From: Balneolaceae bacterium
Lineage (GTDB): Bacteria; Bacteroidota; Rhodothermia; Balneolales; Balneolaceae
DNA length: 64,000 nucleotides
Assembly (NCBI GenBank): GCA_007134085.1
Contig: SLLL01000009.1
Location: 34,667 to 98,666, forward strand
Direction of reading: 5' to 3'
Shown here piece by piece: positions 18,176-27,179 of the stretch (the first letter of the stretch is position 1; the number at the start of each line of letters is the position of its first letter). Position numbers and translations under genes: made by a program. The notes beneath the pieces are model-generated. The model saw nothing but the letters and a program-made list of their open reading frames with translations. It did no database searches and was not told the DNA's origin.

Positions 18176-18844
18176 CTAATTTTTTGACTGATGGTCATTT
18201 TTTATGCCTGTTGCAAACAGATGGATTAAACCATGTATGAGGGTATCCAAGCTGAAGTTCACCTCATCAAGAATTCTCATGTGATTACGCTTTTGTTTCA
18301 AAAAAGCCATGTTCACCACGCCCTTTGAAGCACCCCAGATAATTAGCGCAAGTTCATGCGGTTCGAATGTACTTTTTATAGAACCATCCTGCATGCCAAT
18401 TTGCAAAGCACGGACAATGTAGGTCATAGCTGCTTTCGCACTCTGCTCACAACGATCAACAAGCTCGCTTTTAGCTACAAGTTCATCATTTAAAATGTTT
18501 TCGTAGTAATTAAAGGCATGAAAATAGACGGGATTTGTTTGAACAAACTGCAGGTAAACCTCTCCAATTTTTTCAATAAGCTCCATCCCTGAAACCTCAA
18601 GCAGCAATACTTTTGCCATTTCTTGGTTAAGAAGTTTTGATCCACGTTCACAAATGCCAAGATATATTGCCGATTTGCTTTTGAAGTGTATGTAGAGTGT
18701 GCCTTTACCCACTTCAGCCTTTTCGGCTATTTCGTCCATCGTTGTGCCTTCAAATCCCCTCTCAGCAATAATTGCCTCTGCAATATCAAGGATGTGCTCT
18801 TTTCGGGCATTTTTTTCACGCTCTTTCCGGGATAATTTTTGCAT
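18176..18844 (-). CDS. TetR/AcrR-family transcriptional regulator
   Basis: A 222-residue DNA-binding repressor. The N-terminal helix-turn-helix is clear (TTMDEIAEKAEVGKGTLYIHF, about residues 35-55). The ligand-binding C-terminal part is typical in length. It lies directly upstream of, and on the same strand as, the TolC-adaptor-pump genes. Palindromes TGACTAACGGTCA just before its own start and TGACTGATGGTCA within its last codons suggest it represses itself and the pump and responds to a pump substrate. Confidence 0.93.
   Translation of the reverse strand: MQKLSRKEREKNARKEHILDIAEAIIAERGFEGTTMDEIAEKAEVGKGTLYIHFKSKSAIYLGICERGSKLLNQEMAKVLLLEVSGMELIEKIGEVYLQFVQTNPVYFHAFNYYENILNDELVAKSELVDRCEQSAKAAMTYIVRALQIGMQDGSIKSTFEPHELALIIWGASKGVVNMAFLKQKRNHMRILDEVNFSLDTLIHGLIHLFATGIKNDHQSKN
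18185..18197. promoter_or_regulatory. Putative TetR operator upstream of the TolC gene
   Basis: TGACTGATGGTCA has TGAC/GTCA half-sites in inverted orientation. It lies in the last codons of the TetR gene, 84 bases before the TolC start. It matches 11 of 13 positions with each of the two sites in front of the TetR gene. Confidence 0.6.
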
Positions 18845-18849
18845 AAAAA

Positions 18850-18862
18850 TGACTAACGGTCA
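18850..18862. promoter_or_regulatory. Putative TetR operator at its own start
   Basis: TGACTAACGGTCA lies six bases upstream of the TetR start codon. It has the same half-sites as the site before the TolC gene, as expected for autorepression. Confidence 0.6.
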
Positions 18863-18867
18863 AAAAT

Positions 18868-18880
18868 TGAATATCAGTCA
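18868..18880. promoter_or_regulatory. Second, weaker putative TetR operator
   Basis: On the minus strand this reads TGACTGATATTCA, differing at two positions from the site before the TolC gene. It starts 18 bases from the neighbouring site, a spacing that could place two dimers side by side. Confidence 0.45.
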
Positions 18881-19022
18881 GAAAATTAAACTTTATTCAG
18901 TTTCGTTCCTATAATTTGAATTTTTTATTTCCCCGAAATTGAATGTTTATAATATCCCAAAATGCAGATCCATCGAACGTAAATTCCTTCCGCTTCGTTG
19001 AATCACCAAAACAACATTATCT

Positions 19023-19793
19023 ATGAAAATTTCTCTACTTATTCTTTTTATCGTTGCACTTTTCACAACTGCATCAGTTGCTCAGGAAAGAATTACCGAT
19101 GAGGCTGAAGCCCGTGCTATTTTTGAAGAGGTTGATGACCGCCGTAATTCTATTCAGTCAGAAACATCGGTTATGGAAATGGTAATTACCGATAACCGCG
19201 GCCGAACACGCAGCCGCACTATGCAGTCATGGATTAAGAATAACGGAGATGACACCAGTAGCCTGATCGTATTTTCTGCACCCGGCAATGTTCGGGGTAC
19301 AGCATTTTTATCTGTAAATGAAGGTGGTAGTACCACACAACGCCTTTATCTACCATCCGTTGGACGTATCCAGACAATCGGCTCAGCCGAACGAGGCGAC
19401 CGCTTCATGGGCAGTGATTTTACGTATGAAGACCTTGGTGATCAAAATCCCGATGATTACGAATTTGAATGGCTTGAAGAGCACGAAGAAATCTTTCTGA
19501 TTAAAGCCAATAAGCCCGATTCTGATCAATACAGTTACGTTAAATTTGAAATCATCATAGAGACGTATGCCCTTAGAACGGTTCATTATTTTGACTCTGA
19601 AGGAAATCAGATAAAGCGCCTCGAAGCAGAGCAGTTCGAAAAAATTTCTGAAGGGCTTTGGAGCCCAGCTAAAATGACGATGTTTGACCTAAGAGAGGAT
19701 CGTAAAACAGAAATTAGCTGGAGCAACCGTGAGGTTAATTCCTCAATTGAAGAGTGGCGATTTTCTGAAAGAGGGCTGCGGCGGGGAATCTAA
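19023..19793 (+). CDS. Outer-membrane lipoprotein-sorting (LolA-like) protein
   Basis: A 256-residue periplasmic protein. The signal peptide (MKISLLILFIVALFTTASVAQ) is clear. The mature part matches the LolA-like outer membrane lipoprotein-sorting family by LIVFSAPGNVRGTAFL, TTQRLYLPSVGRIQTIG and RGDRFMGSDFTYEDLG. Relatives are often encoded beside RND-type exporters, as here, and may carry lipids or lipoproteins between membranes. It is divergent from the TetR gene. Its last four bases overlap the convergent symporter gene. Confidence 0.85.
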   Translation: MKISLLILFIVALFTTASVAQERITDEAEARAIFEEVDDRRNSIQSETSVMEMVITDNRGRTRSRTMQSWIKNNGDDTSSLIVFSAPGNVRGTAFLSVNEGGSTTQRLYLPSVGRIQTIGSAERGDRFMGSDFTYEDLGDQNPDDYEFEWLEEHEEIFLIKANKPDSDQYSYVKFEIIIETYALRTVHYFDSEGNQIKRLEAEQFEKISEGLWSPAKMTMFDLREDRKTEISWSNREVNSSIEEWRFSERGLRRGI

Positions 19794-21172
19794 TCCGAAT
19801 TGGACCGTTTTAAATAGAGCCAGCCTACAGCCAATAACAGCGCATACGCAATAAGCGCAAACAGTACTATCCAAAATCCCTGTATAACATCACTAAAATA
19901 GTGTACTGGTGCATTGATCAGTATGAGGAGCGGGAATCCAAAAATTAGCGCCAGGCCACTGCCATAAACCAGGTTATAGCTAACCGGAGACTTCATTCCG
20001 GAATCAAGAATGCGAAGCAGCACAAACGCTGATTGTAGTGTACCGGTCATATTTCCAAAAATTGCTGCAAACCGTTCAAATTCAAACTCCTCAAAGGCAT
20101 CTTTAATCAAATAGGAAATAACAGCCCATGTTACCAAAGCTACAGCTATGGAAATGAGTAATAACGGAAGCCAGTATTGAGCAACTACCAGCAGGCTGAT
20201 TGCCGCAACAGATGCCACAATCATAAAATCCATGAATAGATTGGAGCAGCGCGTCATGGTTACGTCATCAACTACGCGGCTGGCGCGGGTCCAGTCGAGC
20301 ACCTTTCGTACAAAAAGAGCCACTATGGCCGCGAAAATGAAATGAAAAGACCATAATGTGGAAACTTCACCCTCTGCACCGATCGCCAACAGCCCCATTT
20401 CCATTAACTTTACAATGGCGTAGGTGAGTATAAACGTAAACCCGATTAACCCGATGTGAAAGGTTAGCGACTCAATATTCTCCGATGACGTGGTGATTTT
20501 TTCTCCCGAATCGGCTTTGGGCTTTGATACGATGCCACGCTTAACATCGTCCGGCAGCTCCTTCCCGGCATCTATATATGCCGCCCGGCCTCTGTTTATG
20601 CCGCGTTTCACCAAAGCGATTCCTACCGTGTAGGCTACGATAAATCCTGCCGCTGAAAATGTGAGCCCAACCACACCACCATCAGTAAATCCAAATTGCT
20701 CCCAGTTCAAACCGATGGTGTAAGCAATTCCGGGATTCATACCGAATGACAACGGCGGCAAAAAACCGATACCCACAAACAGGTCAGGCAACAGGGTGTA
20801 AAACAACATGAAAGCAATCAACAGGCCAACAATTGCCTGTGTTAGATACACGAACATAAAAATGAGTGCAAACTTTACCGAAGAGAGGCCAATCCGTTTT
20901 CGTGGAGCACGCAGGCTGAGGGCGATAAAAAGCAGTGCCAAAAGGTGATATACATACGTGCCGAGCCTTTCGGTTGTGAGGTCAATCAAACCAAGTAAAT
21001 TTGCACCAACCACCAACCCTATCACCCCTGCGAGAAGGTTTGCGGGTATCAGGTACCGCTGTAATAGCTTGATTTTGCTACGCAGCCATGTAGCCAAAAC
21101 CAGCAATGCCCCCATCCAGGCAAAATCGAGGAAAAACTCACCGGCAGAAATTTCTACGATCCACGAACTCAT
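19790..21172 (-). CDS. GltS-like sodium/glutamate symporter family protein
   Basis: A 460-residue inner-membrane protein with about 11-12 hydrophobic segments. The N-terminal IKLLQRYLIPANLLAGVIG and the C-terminal FGNMTGTLQSAFVLLRILD resemble the two halves of GltS sodium/glutamate symporters. A hydrophilic loop of about 40 residues lies near residues 200-240. The match is family-level, so glutamate as substrate is not certain. Its start codon overlaps the stop of the upstream acyltransferase gene (TGATG type), indicating translational coupling. Confidence 0.75.
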   Translation of the reverse strand: MSSWIVEISAGEFFLDFAWMGALLVLATWLRSKIKLLQRYLIPANLLAGVIGLVVGANLLGLIDLTTERLGTYVYHLLALLFIALSLRAPRKRIGLSSVKFALIFMFVYLTQAIVGLLIAFMLFYTLLPDLFVGIGFLPPLSFGMNPGIAYTIGLNWEQFGFTDGGVVGLTFSAAGFIVAYTVGIALVKRGINRGRAAYIDAGKELPDDVKRGIVSKPKADSGEKITTSSENIESLTFHIGLIGFTFILTYAIVKLMEMGLLAIGAEGEVSTLWSFHFIFAAIVALFVRKVLDWTRASRVVDDVTMTRCSNLFMDFMIVASVAAISLLVVAQYWLPLLLISIAVALVTWAVISYLIKDAFEEFEFERFAAIFGNMTGTLQSAFVLLRILDSGMKSPVSYNLVYGSGLALIFGFPLLILINAPVHYFSDVIQGFWIVLFALIAYALLLAVGWLYLKRSNSD

Positions 21173-22371
21173 CAGAGGGAGGCCACCGGTTTTTCACCTT
21201 TCTTCAGGCGGTTTATGTACCGCTGCCACTGAAGAGCACTCTTCCCGGCAAGATCAATTTGCAGCGTTAGCTCTGGGGTAGTTACAGTAATTTTATGATT
21301 CTGCTCAACAGAAATATACCGGATATCTTCAAGCGGCAGGTTAAAGGTTTGTGATCCCATAAAAATCATCAAGCGATCTGTATGAAGCTCAACAATGGCA
21401 CGGTCAAGTTTTACAAGCTGATGCTCTTTATCAATCATATAGATCTGGCTGCCATGCTTTTCGAGCAAAATGCCCTCTTTGTGGCGTACAGAAACCATCG
21501 GCATGGTGTTAATTTTATCAAACAGATCAATCACTGAAATAATCTGCCCGTCTTTATCTACCAACCTGGAAGCAACGTTCATTTTGTAGCGGTATGATGC
21601 AGCCCGGCTATACACAGTTTCACCATCGGGGGTAAATACAGCTCCGTCAACCCCGGTTTCAGGGCACCGGTACAATAACCGCTGAATGCCCGATGCCGGT
21701 TTGCTGCATGATACCGGAAATGCACCTTCCGGGGGGGTGTACTCATCGAAACTGATGAGATCGCGGCAATGCTCAGCAAACGTATTATAGTCATCAAAAT
21801 CGGAAGCGTTAAGGGGATCCATAAAACGCATCTCTACACTTCCTCTGCGATATTTATCGGCCCAGCGGGGCCAGTGCAGGTGCGAGCCGTGAATTTGAAC
21901 CGGATGAACCGGAATGCCCATTTTCCAGAATAATTTCAGCGTGGTTTCGATGAGAGGTTTTGCTTTGCCGTCCCACCGGCGCCCTCCCTCGGGGAAAATC
22001 ACGATCATGCGCCGTTGTTCAATCATTCGAATCACGCTTCTAATGATTCCAGGCTCGGGCACATACTTACTTGTTGGCACAATCCCGATGCTGTCCATAA
22101 AAATGCGCGGTATCGGTTTATGGAATTGATCACGGGTCATCACGCCTGCGGTTGGCTCTTGTGTCATTCCAACATTTAGCATAAAAGGGTCGAAATAGTT
22201 GGAGTGATTCCCGTAAATGAAGCAGGGCCCGGTAAGGGGCATATTCTGTGGATTGGAAATTCGCGGATTGAAAAGAAATTTGGTGGTGGGGATGATGGTT
22301 TTCCGCATAAAACGAAACGTTTTCTGAGAAAATCCGCGCTCATTTTTCTTAAACCGAAATCCTTTAATCAT
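21172..22371 (-). CDS. PlsC-like acyltransferase with C-terminal extension
   Basis: A 399-residue protein. The first ~215 residues are a lysophospholipid acyltransferase domain: catalytic NHSNYFDP (HX4D) near residues 56-63 and the substrate motif FPEGGRRWDG. It would acylate lysophosphatidic acid or a related lipid at the inner membrane. The last ~180 residues (from about RLLYRCPETGVDG) match nothing I recognise and look like two small beta-rich modules. The arrangement is much longer than a normal ~240-residue PlsC. It is coupled to the GltS-like gene. Confidence 0.85.
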   Translation of the reverse strand: MIKGFRFKKNERGFSQKTFRFMRKTIIPTTKFLFNPRISNPQNMPLTGPCFIYGNHSNYFDPFMLNVGMTQEPTAGVMTRDQFHKPIPRIFMDSIGIVPTSKYVPEPGIIRSVIRMIEQRRMIVIFPEGGRRWDGKAKPLIETTLKLFWKMGIPVHPVQIHGSHLHWPRWADKYRRGSVEMRFMDPLNASDFDDYNTFAEHCRDLISFDEYTPPEGAFPVSCSKPASGIQRLLYRCPETGVDGAVFTPDGETVYSRAASYRYKMNVASRLVDKDGQIISVIDLFDKINTMPMVSVRHKEGILLEKHGSQIYMIDKEHQLVKLDRAIVELHTDRLMIFMGSQTFNLPLEDIRYISVEQNHKITVTTPELTLQIDLAGKSALQWQRYINRLKKGEKPVASL

Positions 22372-22597
22372 GTGCTGTAGTGGTTAGTAGCAGTATTGAT
22401 AGCTGCTAAGAATGTAAACAATTTTTGAAAAGGGCACAGGGATGAAATTGTTCTGCTGGTATGCCGGCCTTTACATATTTTATGTTGATAAACATCCGCT
22501 TTTTAGATATTGTACTCTAATATATATGGGACAAACCACCATAACAATCTGCTCTTTTGGATGAATTACTTTTAATAAACAGATAAGAGGACTACCG

Positions 22598-24010
22598 ATG
22601 TCAAAACAATCAAGAAAAAACTTTTTACGAAACAGTGCTCTCGGAATGGCAAGCCTCACAATGGCTCCTCTCCTTGGTAAAGCAGCTCAAAACCCTTACA
22701 AAGAATTAACAGCTAAAAGCTGGAAGAACCTCTTTTCCGGGAAAGATGAAATCCGAGTTGCTGCAATCGGCATGGGAATTATCGCACATTATAATGTACG
22801 AACTGCCCTGCAGGTACCGGGTGTAAAGTTTGTTGCTGCAGCAGATGCATACGATTCACGGCTGGTTCGCACAAAAGAACTCTACGGAAACGACATTTTT
22901 ACTACAAGGGATTACCGCGAGATTCTAAACCGGTCGGATGTTGATGTTGTGCTGATCAACACGCCCGACCACTGGCACGCAAAAATGGCTGTTGACGCAC
23001 TTGATGCCGGAAAGCATGTATTTTGCGAGAAGCCGATGGTTCAGAAACTCGATGAAGGCAATCCTGTTATTGAAGCTCACAGGCGCTCGAACAAAGTTCT
23101 GCAGGTTGGCAGCCAGTTTGGCAGCGATATGATTTTCCACAAAGCCGCCGAGATGTACAAGTCCGGCGCAATCGGCACGCTTAACCAGATTGTGGCCACC
23201 TACAACAGAAATTCATCACTGGGAGCATGGCAATACTCCATACCCGATTTCGCCACTCCTGAAAATGTTGACTGGGACGGCTTCTTAGGCCACGCACCAC
23301 AACGCCCCTGGGATGCTCAGCGGTTTTTCCAGTGGAGAAATTATGATGACTACGGCACCGGCGTACCGGGCGACCTCTTCGTACACCTTTTCAGTGGTAT
23401 CCACACCGTTTTGAACTCCTACGGGCCAACAATGGTATCAGGGTTTGGCGGGCTTCGGTCATGGTTAGACGGACGCGACGCTGAAGATGGCGTTTACGGG
23501 CAGTATCACTACCCTGAAACAGAAAACCATCCGGAGTTTACGTGCGTATTGCAGAGCAATCTTGCTGATGGTGGCGGATCCGGAACACAGTTCCTTTTCA
23601 TTGGTGATGAGGGTTCAATTGAAGTAAACCCCGGATCATCACTTAAGCTGAACAGAATCCCTCGTCGCGATCCAAGCATCGATAACCTTGTTCGCGGCTA
23701 CAACTCTGTTTTTACATTCTCCGAAGCTGATCAGCAAAAGTTTGAAGAACAGCTGCGTGCCCGGCAGGAAGAAACTGTAGAGCACAGCCCTGAAATGAAT
23801 CAAACCGAAGAGTTCCGCGCACCAGGAGGCTACGATTCCCGCCTCGACCACTTCGTAAACTTCTTTGATTCGATCAGAAACGGGGCACCACAAATTCAGG
23901 ATCCGGAATTTGGTTTCCGCGCAGCAGCACCATCTCTGCTTACAAATGTAAGTATGCGGGAAGAACGAATTCTTAAGTGGGATCCGGTAGGGATGAGGGA
24001 GGTCAGCTAA
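22598..24010 (+). CDS. Exported Gfo/Idh/MocA family oxidoreductase (second)
   Basis: A 470-residue NAD(P)-dependent oxidoreductase-like protein. The leader SRKNFLRNSALGMASLTMAP resembles a Tat signal but has Arg-Lys rather than Arg-Arg. The nucleotide-binding region is RVAAIGMGIIAHYN and the catalytic-lysine motif is CEKPMVQ near residue 145. NTPDHWHAKMAVDALDAGKH is typical of the family. A good Shine-Dalgarno (AGAGGA) precedes the ATG. No sugar-hydrolase partner is adjacent, unlike the first copy. The substrate is unknown. Confidence 0.9.
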   Translation: MSKQSRKNFLRNSALGMASLTMAPLLGKAAQNPYKELTAKSWKNLFSGKDEIRVAAIGMGIIAHYNVRTALQVPGVKFVAAADAYDSRLVRTKELYGNDIFTTRDYREILNRSDVDVVLINTPDHWHAKMAVDALDAGKHVFCEKPMVQKLDEGNPVIEAHRRSNKVLQVGSQFGSDMIFHKAAEMYKSGAIGTLNQIVATYNRNSSLGAWQYSIPDFATPENVDWDGFLGHAPQRPWDAQRFFQWRNYDDYGTGVPGDLFVHLFSGIHTVLNSYGPTMVSGFGGLRSWLDGRDAEDGVYGQYHYPETENHPEFTCVLQSNLADGGGSGTQFLFIGDEGSIEVNPGSSLKLNRIPRRDPSIDNLVRGYNSVFTFSEADQQKFEEQLRARQEETVEHSPEMNQTEEFRAPGGYDSRLDHFVNFFDSIRNGAPQIQDPEFGFRAAAPSLLTNVSMREERILKWDPVGMREVS

Positions 24011-24140
24011 ATGCAGTTGACAAATTTACAGCTTGCAATTGACGAGCTATTCGGGCACATTTTTAAAGAGAATCAATACTTTCGGTGTGTAGGAAAGTTA
24101 TTATAAACAGGATTAAGATATTAGCTTCTTTTCTTAACAA

Positions 24141-24174
24141 AAAACCCCAAACTACTTTCGTAATCCGGGGTTTT
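24141..24174. terminator. Bidirectional terminator between convergent genes
   Basis: AAAACCCC (24141-24148) pairs with GGGGTTTT (24167-24174), with extra inner pairing around a TTTC loop. It serves both the oxidoreductase (+) and the ankyrin gene (-). Confidence 0.85.
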
Positions 24175-24202
24175 ATCTGATTTTTCGAAAGACTATCTCG
24201 AA

Positions 24203-24676
24203 CTACCTGGAGAAATACTCCTCTGATCTGTTGCTAAGAAGGTTTGTTATTTCTCTATGGCCAAATCGTATAGAAAGGCCCAATGCTGTAAGGCCAGCAT
24301 GATTTTTGGCATTTACGTCGGCACCATTTTCAATCAGTTGCTGAACTACGGAATATTGGCCGTTTTCAGCGGCAATCATCAGTGCTGTTTCGCCGATGTT
24401 GTTCACTGCATTAACATCCGGGTTGTGAACCAAAATAATTCGCAGCATTCTTGGATTTCCAATTTTCGAGGCAATCATCAGTGGGGTGTTCCCTTCAGCG
24501 TCAACGGTATCAATGTCCGCACCTTCAGAAAGCAACACGTTGAGGCTAATCAAATCGATTGTTTTTACGGCTTCAATTAGTCCATCTGTTACTTTGTTCT
24601 CTTTAGCAAACGCAGAGCCGGTTATAAGCACTGCTGTAAAAAGAATAGTTATTGTTTTTACTATAGAATACTTCAT
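24203..24676 (-). CDS. Secreted ankyrin-repeat protein
   Basis: A 157-residue protein with a signal peptide (ITILFTAVLITGSAFA) and about three and a half ankyrin repeats. Clear units are DAEGNTPLMIASKIGN, NIGETALMIAAENGQ and NHAGLTALGLSIRFGH. Ankyrin repeats mediate protein binding; a periplasmic role is inferred from the signal peptide. It is monocistronic and shares a terminator with the convergent oxidoreductase gene. Confidence 0.88.
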   Translation of the reverse strand: MKYSIVKTITILFTAVLITGSAFAKENKVTDGLIEAVKTIDLISLNVLLSEGADIDTVDAEGNTPLMIASKIGNPRMLRIILVHNPDVNAVNNIGETALMIAAENGQYSVVQQLIENGADVNAKNHAGLTALGLSIRFGHREITNLLSNRSEEYFSR

Positions 24677-25274
24677 TGTTTTAAATGGATACTCTTTTTT
24701 TATTTGTCTGTTATTAATTCTCTGATTTTTTTATCAGATCGGAGCACATTTTTTTGTCTCCTATTTATTAAGAGTGTTATAACGAATAGCACATGTACGG
24801 AGTTTCAGTATTCTTGCCAATTTTTCCGATCCATAAATAGTAACTCCTTACACTTTGAACCCATAAAAAGATAAGCCAATCTTTTAACTCTGATTAAGCA
24901 AAAAATGAACTAGCCTTATCATTCTTAAACTTTAAACTTAAACCAAAATCAGCTGTGATAAATATTTTTCAGGTTCTGATTATTTCACACGAACTAAAAC
25001 TTTGTTTAACCACGAAGCATTGGCAAAATACTCTCGATTTTTATTGTAATGCATGATTTTATGCGTACCAATCTGTTTTGTCAGAACTCATAAAAAACAA
25101 AGTGTTAGAATTTTCTTATAATTTTCAAAGCCCTTGAATATTTATTGCCTATTCTTAATTTTCAAACCAGAATGAATAAGCTAAAAAACAGCTACTTTCA
25201 AGCCTTTTTAAATTCAATATCACGCGCAAAGCAACCCAGGTTACCCATACATTAATATTAAAACATCTGGAAAA
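24677..25274. other. Long AT-rich intergenic region
   Basis: About 600 bases without a convincing ORF, between divergent genes (ankyrin gene leftward, receiver gene rightward). It must hold promoters for both. I found no strong hairpin, direct repeat or tRNA-like fold. Confidence 0.5.
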
Positions 25275-25652
25275 GTGAATAGCCAGGTACTTATCGTTGA
25301 AGACTGTTTTATACAATCTACAGTACTCAAAAAAATTTTGGAGAGCGAAAACTTTGGCATTACTGCTGTATGCCGCTCGGCTGATGAAGCTCTTGAAGAA
25401 GTAAGCAAGCAAAAGCCAGACCTAATACTGATGGATGTGTATTTAAAAGGAAGCATGACTGGAATTCAGGCTGTAAAAAAAATTCGGGAGCAACTGGAAA
25501 CTCCAGTAATCTTCATCACTGCCCTTAACGACTCTGATACTTTTGATGACATACAAACCATTGGTAATTCTAATCTACTTCAAAAGCCGGTGTCGAAATC
25601 AGATTTAGTAAACGCAGTGCACTCTTTTATTCCTAATAACGCAGTTGCCTAA
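25275..25652 (+). CDS. Stand-alone response regulator receiver (CheY-like)
   Basis: A 125-residue single receiver domain. Acidic pocket residues are in VEDCF (residues 9-10), the phosphoacceptor aspartate is D54 in LILMDVYLKG, the switch Thr is in VIFITALND and the conserved lysine is in LLQKPVS. No output domain is present. The start is GTG at 25275. No histidine kinase is adjacent, so its partner is unknown. GSMTGIQAVKKIRE resembles receivers of the LytTR/PAS-kinase type. Confidence 0.9.
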   Translation: MNSQVLIVEDCFIQSTVLKKILESENFGITAVCRSADEALEEVSKQKPDLILMDVYLKGSMTGIQAVKKIREQLETPVIFITALNDSDTFDDIQTIGNSNLLQKPVSKSDLVNAVHSFIPNNAVA

Positions 25653-25691
25653 TTACTTCGCCAAAAATTTGTATCGCAGTATTACGTGAGG

Positions 25692-26165
25692 CTATCTGTT
25701 TTGCCTACCCTCCCGCATGGTACGTTGTACCCCTCTTTGTCTTACAGTATCCGGGTGCACCATACTATCAAGCTGTAAAAGCTGATCTTCACTCAGCAAT
25801 TCTGTTATCTCATCTCTGAAATCCAGGTATTTTTGTAGTATAACCTGTCCTTCTTCTTCTCTCCTCTCCTGCATAGTTTGCCTCACGTTAGCGTTATATG
25901 CCCTAAGTTTCCCGAGAAATTCATCCTGCTGATCCGCTTCAAGGCTCAGCCTTCTTGCCATATAACTTCCAAAATCTCCCCTTTCCGGCCTTTCACCGCG
26001 TTGCCTTTGCCATCCAAAGCGTTCCCCTCGTGTTTCACGCTCAGAAAATTCTGTAGGGGCACTTTCCGGCTGCACAGAAAAGGTATTACTGATCAGTACG
26101 CCTGATGAAAGGCCAACCAGAAAAATTATTATGTATGCAATAAGAGCTTTTTGTCCTGTAGTCAT
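25692..26165 (-). CDS. Membrane-anchored Spy/CpxP-like periplasmic protein
   Basis: About 157 residues: an N-terminal membrane anchor (ALIAYIIIFLVGLSSGVLIS) and an Arg/Glu-rich helical periplasmic part. RRLSLEADQQDEFLGKL resembles the LTxxQ motif of Spy/CpxP and heavy-metal-resistance proteins such as CnrX/ZraP. It is the last gene of the sigma/anti-sigma operon, so it may sense envelope stress or metal and modulate the anti-sigma factor. ATG 26165 is chosen; a GTG at 26174 would overlap the anti-sigma stop. Confidence 0.7.
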   Translation of the reverse strand: MTTGQKALIAYIIIFLVGLSSGVLISNTFSVQPESAPTEFSERETRGERFGWQRQRGERPERGDFGSYMARRLSLEADQQDEFLGKLRAYNANVRQTMQERREEEGQVILQKYLDFRDEITELLSEDQLLQLDSMVHPDTVRQRGVQRTMREGRQNR

Positions 26166-26173
26166 TTTTTGCA

Positions 26174-26632
26174 CTATTGATTTGAAATTTCATCCAGATA
26201 GATCAGATAATCATCTGCATAACCGGGTTGATCCGGATAGAATATATCACTGATGATAAATTCGTCATCATAATAAACGTCTAAATCCACACTTAAGTAA
26301 AAGATGGATGAGAGCATAAGAATAGCAACCGATGCAGCAATAGCGTATCTCCTGAACCAGTGAATGGTAATCTCTGCAAAATCTTCCCGGGCTTTATCAA
26401 GCTCACTTATTTCGTTGAGTATGTTTGAAATCTGGTTTTGATGCCGGCTTGAATCGCCTGTTTCACCATATAGATCTGGCGATAAAGGCTGATTCATGAT
26501 CGTAAGAAAACCCTCCTGAAGATCAGGATACCGGCTAAGCTCATCTTTTAAAAGAGATATTTGCTCATCAGATAACAACCCTTCGGTTGCATCGATAATC
26601 TTTCTTTCTAACTCTAATCGTTTATTGTCCAT
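26174..26632 (-). CDS. Putative membrane anti-sigma factor
   Basis: A 152-residue protein with one transmembrane segment (AIAASVAILMLSSIFYLSV, about residues 96-114), an N-terminal cytoplasmic part and a short acidic, tyrosine-rich periplasmic tail. It follows the ECF sigma gene with a one-base stop/start overlap, the usual anti-sigma position. It has no cysteine, so it is not a zinc-binding (ZAS) anti-sigma factor. The function is inferred from position and topology. Confidence 0.65.
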   Translation of the reverse strand: MDNKRLELERKIIDATEGLLSDEQISLLKDELSRYPDLQEGFLTIMNQPLSPDLYGETGDSSRHQNQISNILNEISELDKAREDFAEITIHWFRRYAIAASVAILMLSSIFYLSVDLDVYYDDEFIISDIFYPDQPGYADDYLIYLDEISNQ

Positions 26633-27144
26633 CAGTTTACCTTTTTCATGAGTTCTGCAAGCTCTTTACGTGCCCTGAACATTCGGTTTTTCAGTGTCTG
26701 TTCATTAATTCCCGTAACCTCACTAATTTCTGCATAGCTTAGCCCGTCAATCGAGCGCATAACCACGATGGTTCTAAGCAGTTCAGGCAGCTGTGATATT
26801 GCCTTTCTCAGCTGAAGAATTTCCTCTTTTTGGTCAGATTTTTGGGAAAAATCATCTCCGGCAATCTGATACTCCTCAACCGGTGTTGCACTTCGCCCTT
26901 TCTCCTTTTTCAGTTTTCGCATTTCATCAATACTCAGATTTCTTGCGATGGAGTAGAGCCAGGTGTAAAGCCCTGAGTTGCCCTGAAATTGTTCTATATT
27001 TTTGTATGCTTTCAAGAATGTTTCCTGCAAAATATCTTCCGCTTCAATGCCTGTTCCTGCCAGATATGCAGTTAGTGCCCGGTGAAGGCGTGGATAAAGC
27101 GCCGAAATCTCTTGTTTAAATGTCTCTTTAATCGCTCTATCCAT
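26632..27144 (-). CDS. ECF-family RNA polymerase sigma factor
   Basis: About 170 residues. Region 2 is visible as EAEDILQETFLKAYKNIEQF and GLYTWLYSIARNLSIDEMRK. Region 4 is LPELLRTIVVMRSIDGLSYAEIS followed by TLKNRMFRARKEL. It redirects RNA polymerase to envelope-stress type promoters. ATG 27144 (MDRAIKETF) is preferred over a GTG at 27165. It lies between a Spy-like gene upstream and its presumed anti-sigma gene downstream. Confidence 0.92.
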   Translation of the reverse strand: MDRAIKETFKQEISALYPRLHRALTAYLAGTGIEAEDILQETFLKAYKNIEQFQGNSGLYTWLYSIARNLSIDEMRKLKKEKGRSATPVEEYQIAGDDFSQKSDQKEEILQLRKAISQLPELLRTIVVMRSIDGLSYAEISEVTGINEQTLKNRMFRARKELAELMKKVN

Positions 27145-27179
27145 ACCGCAATCACCGTATTGCACATAACATAACCCGG

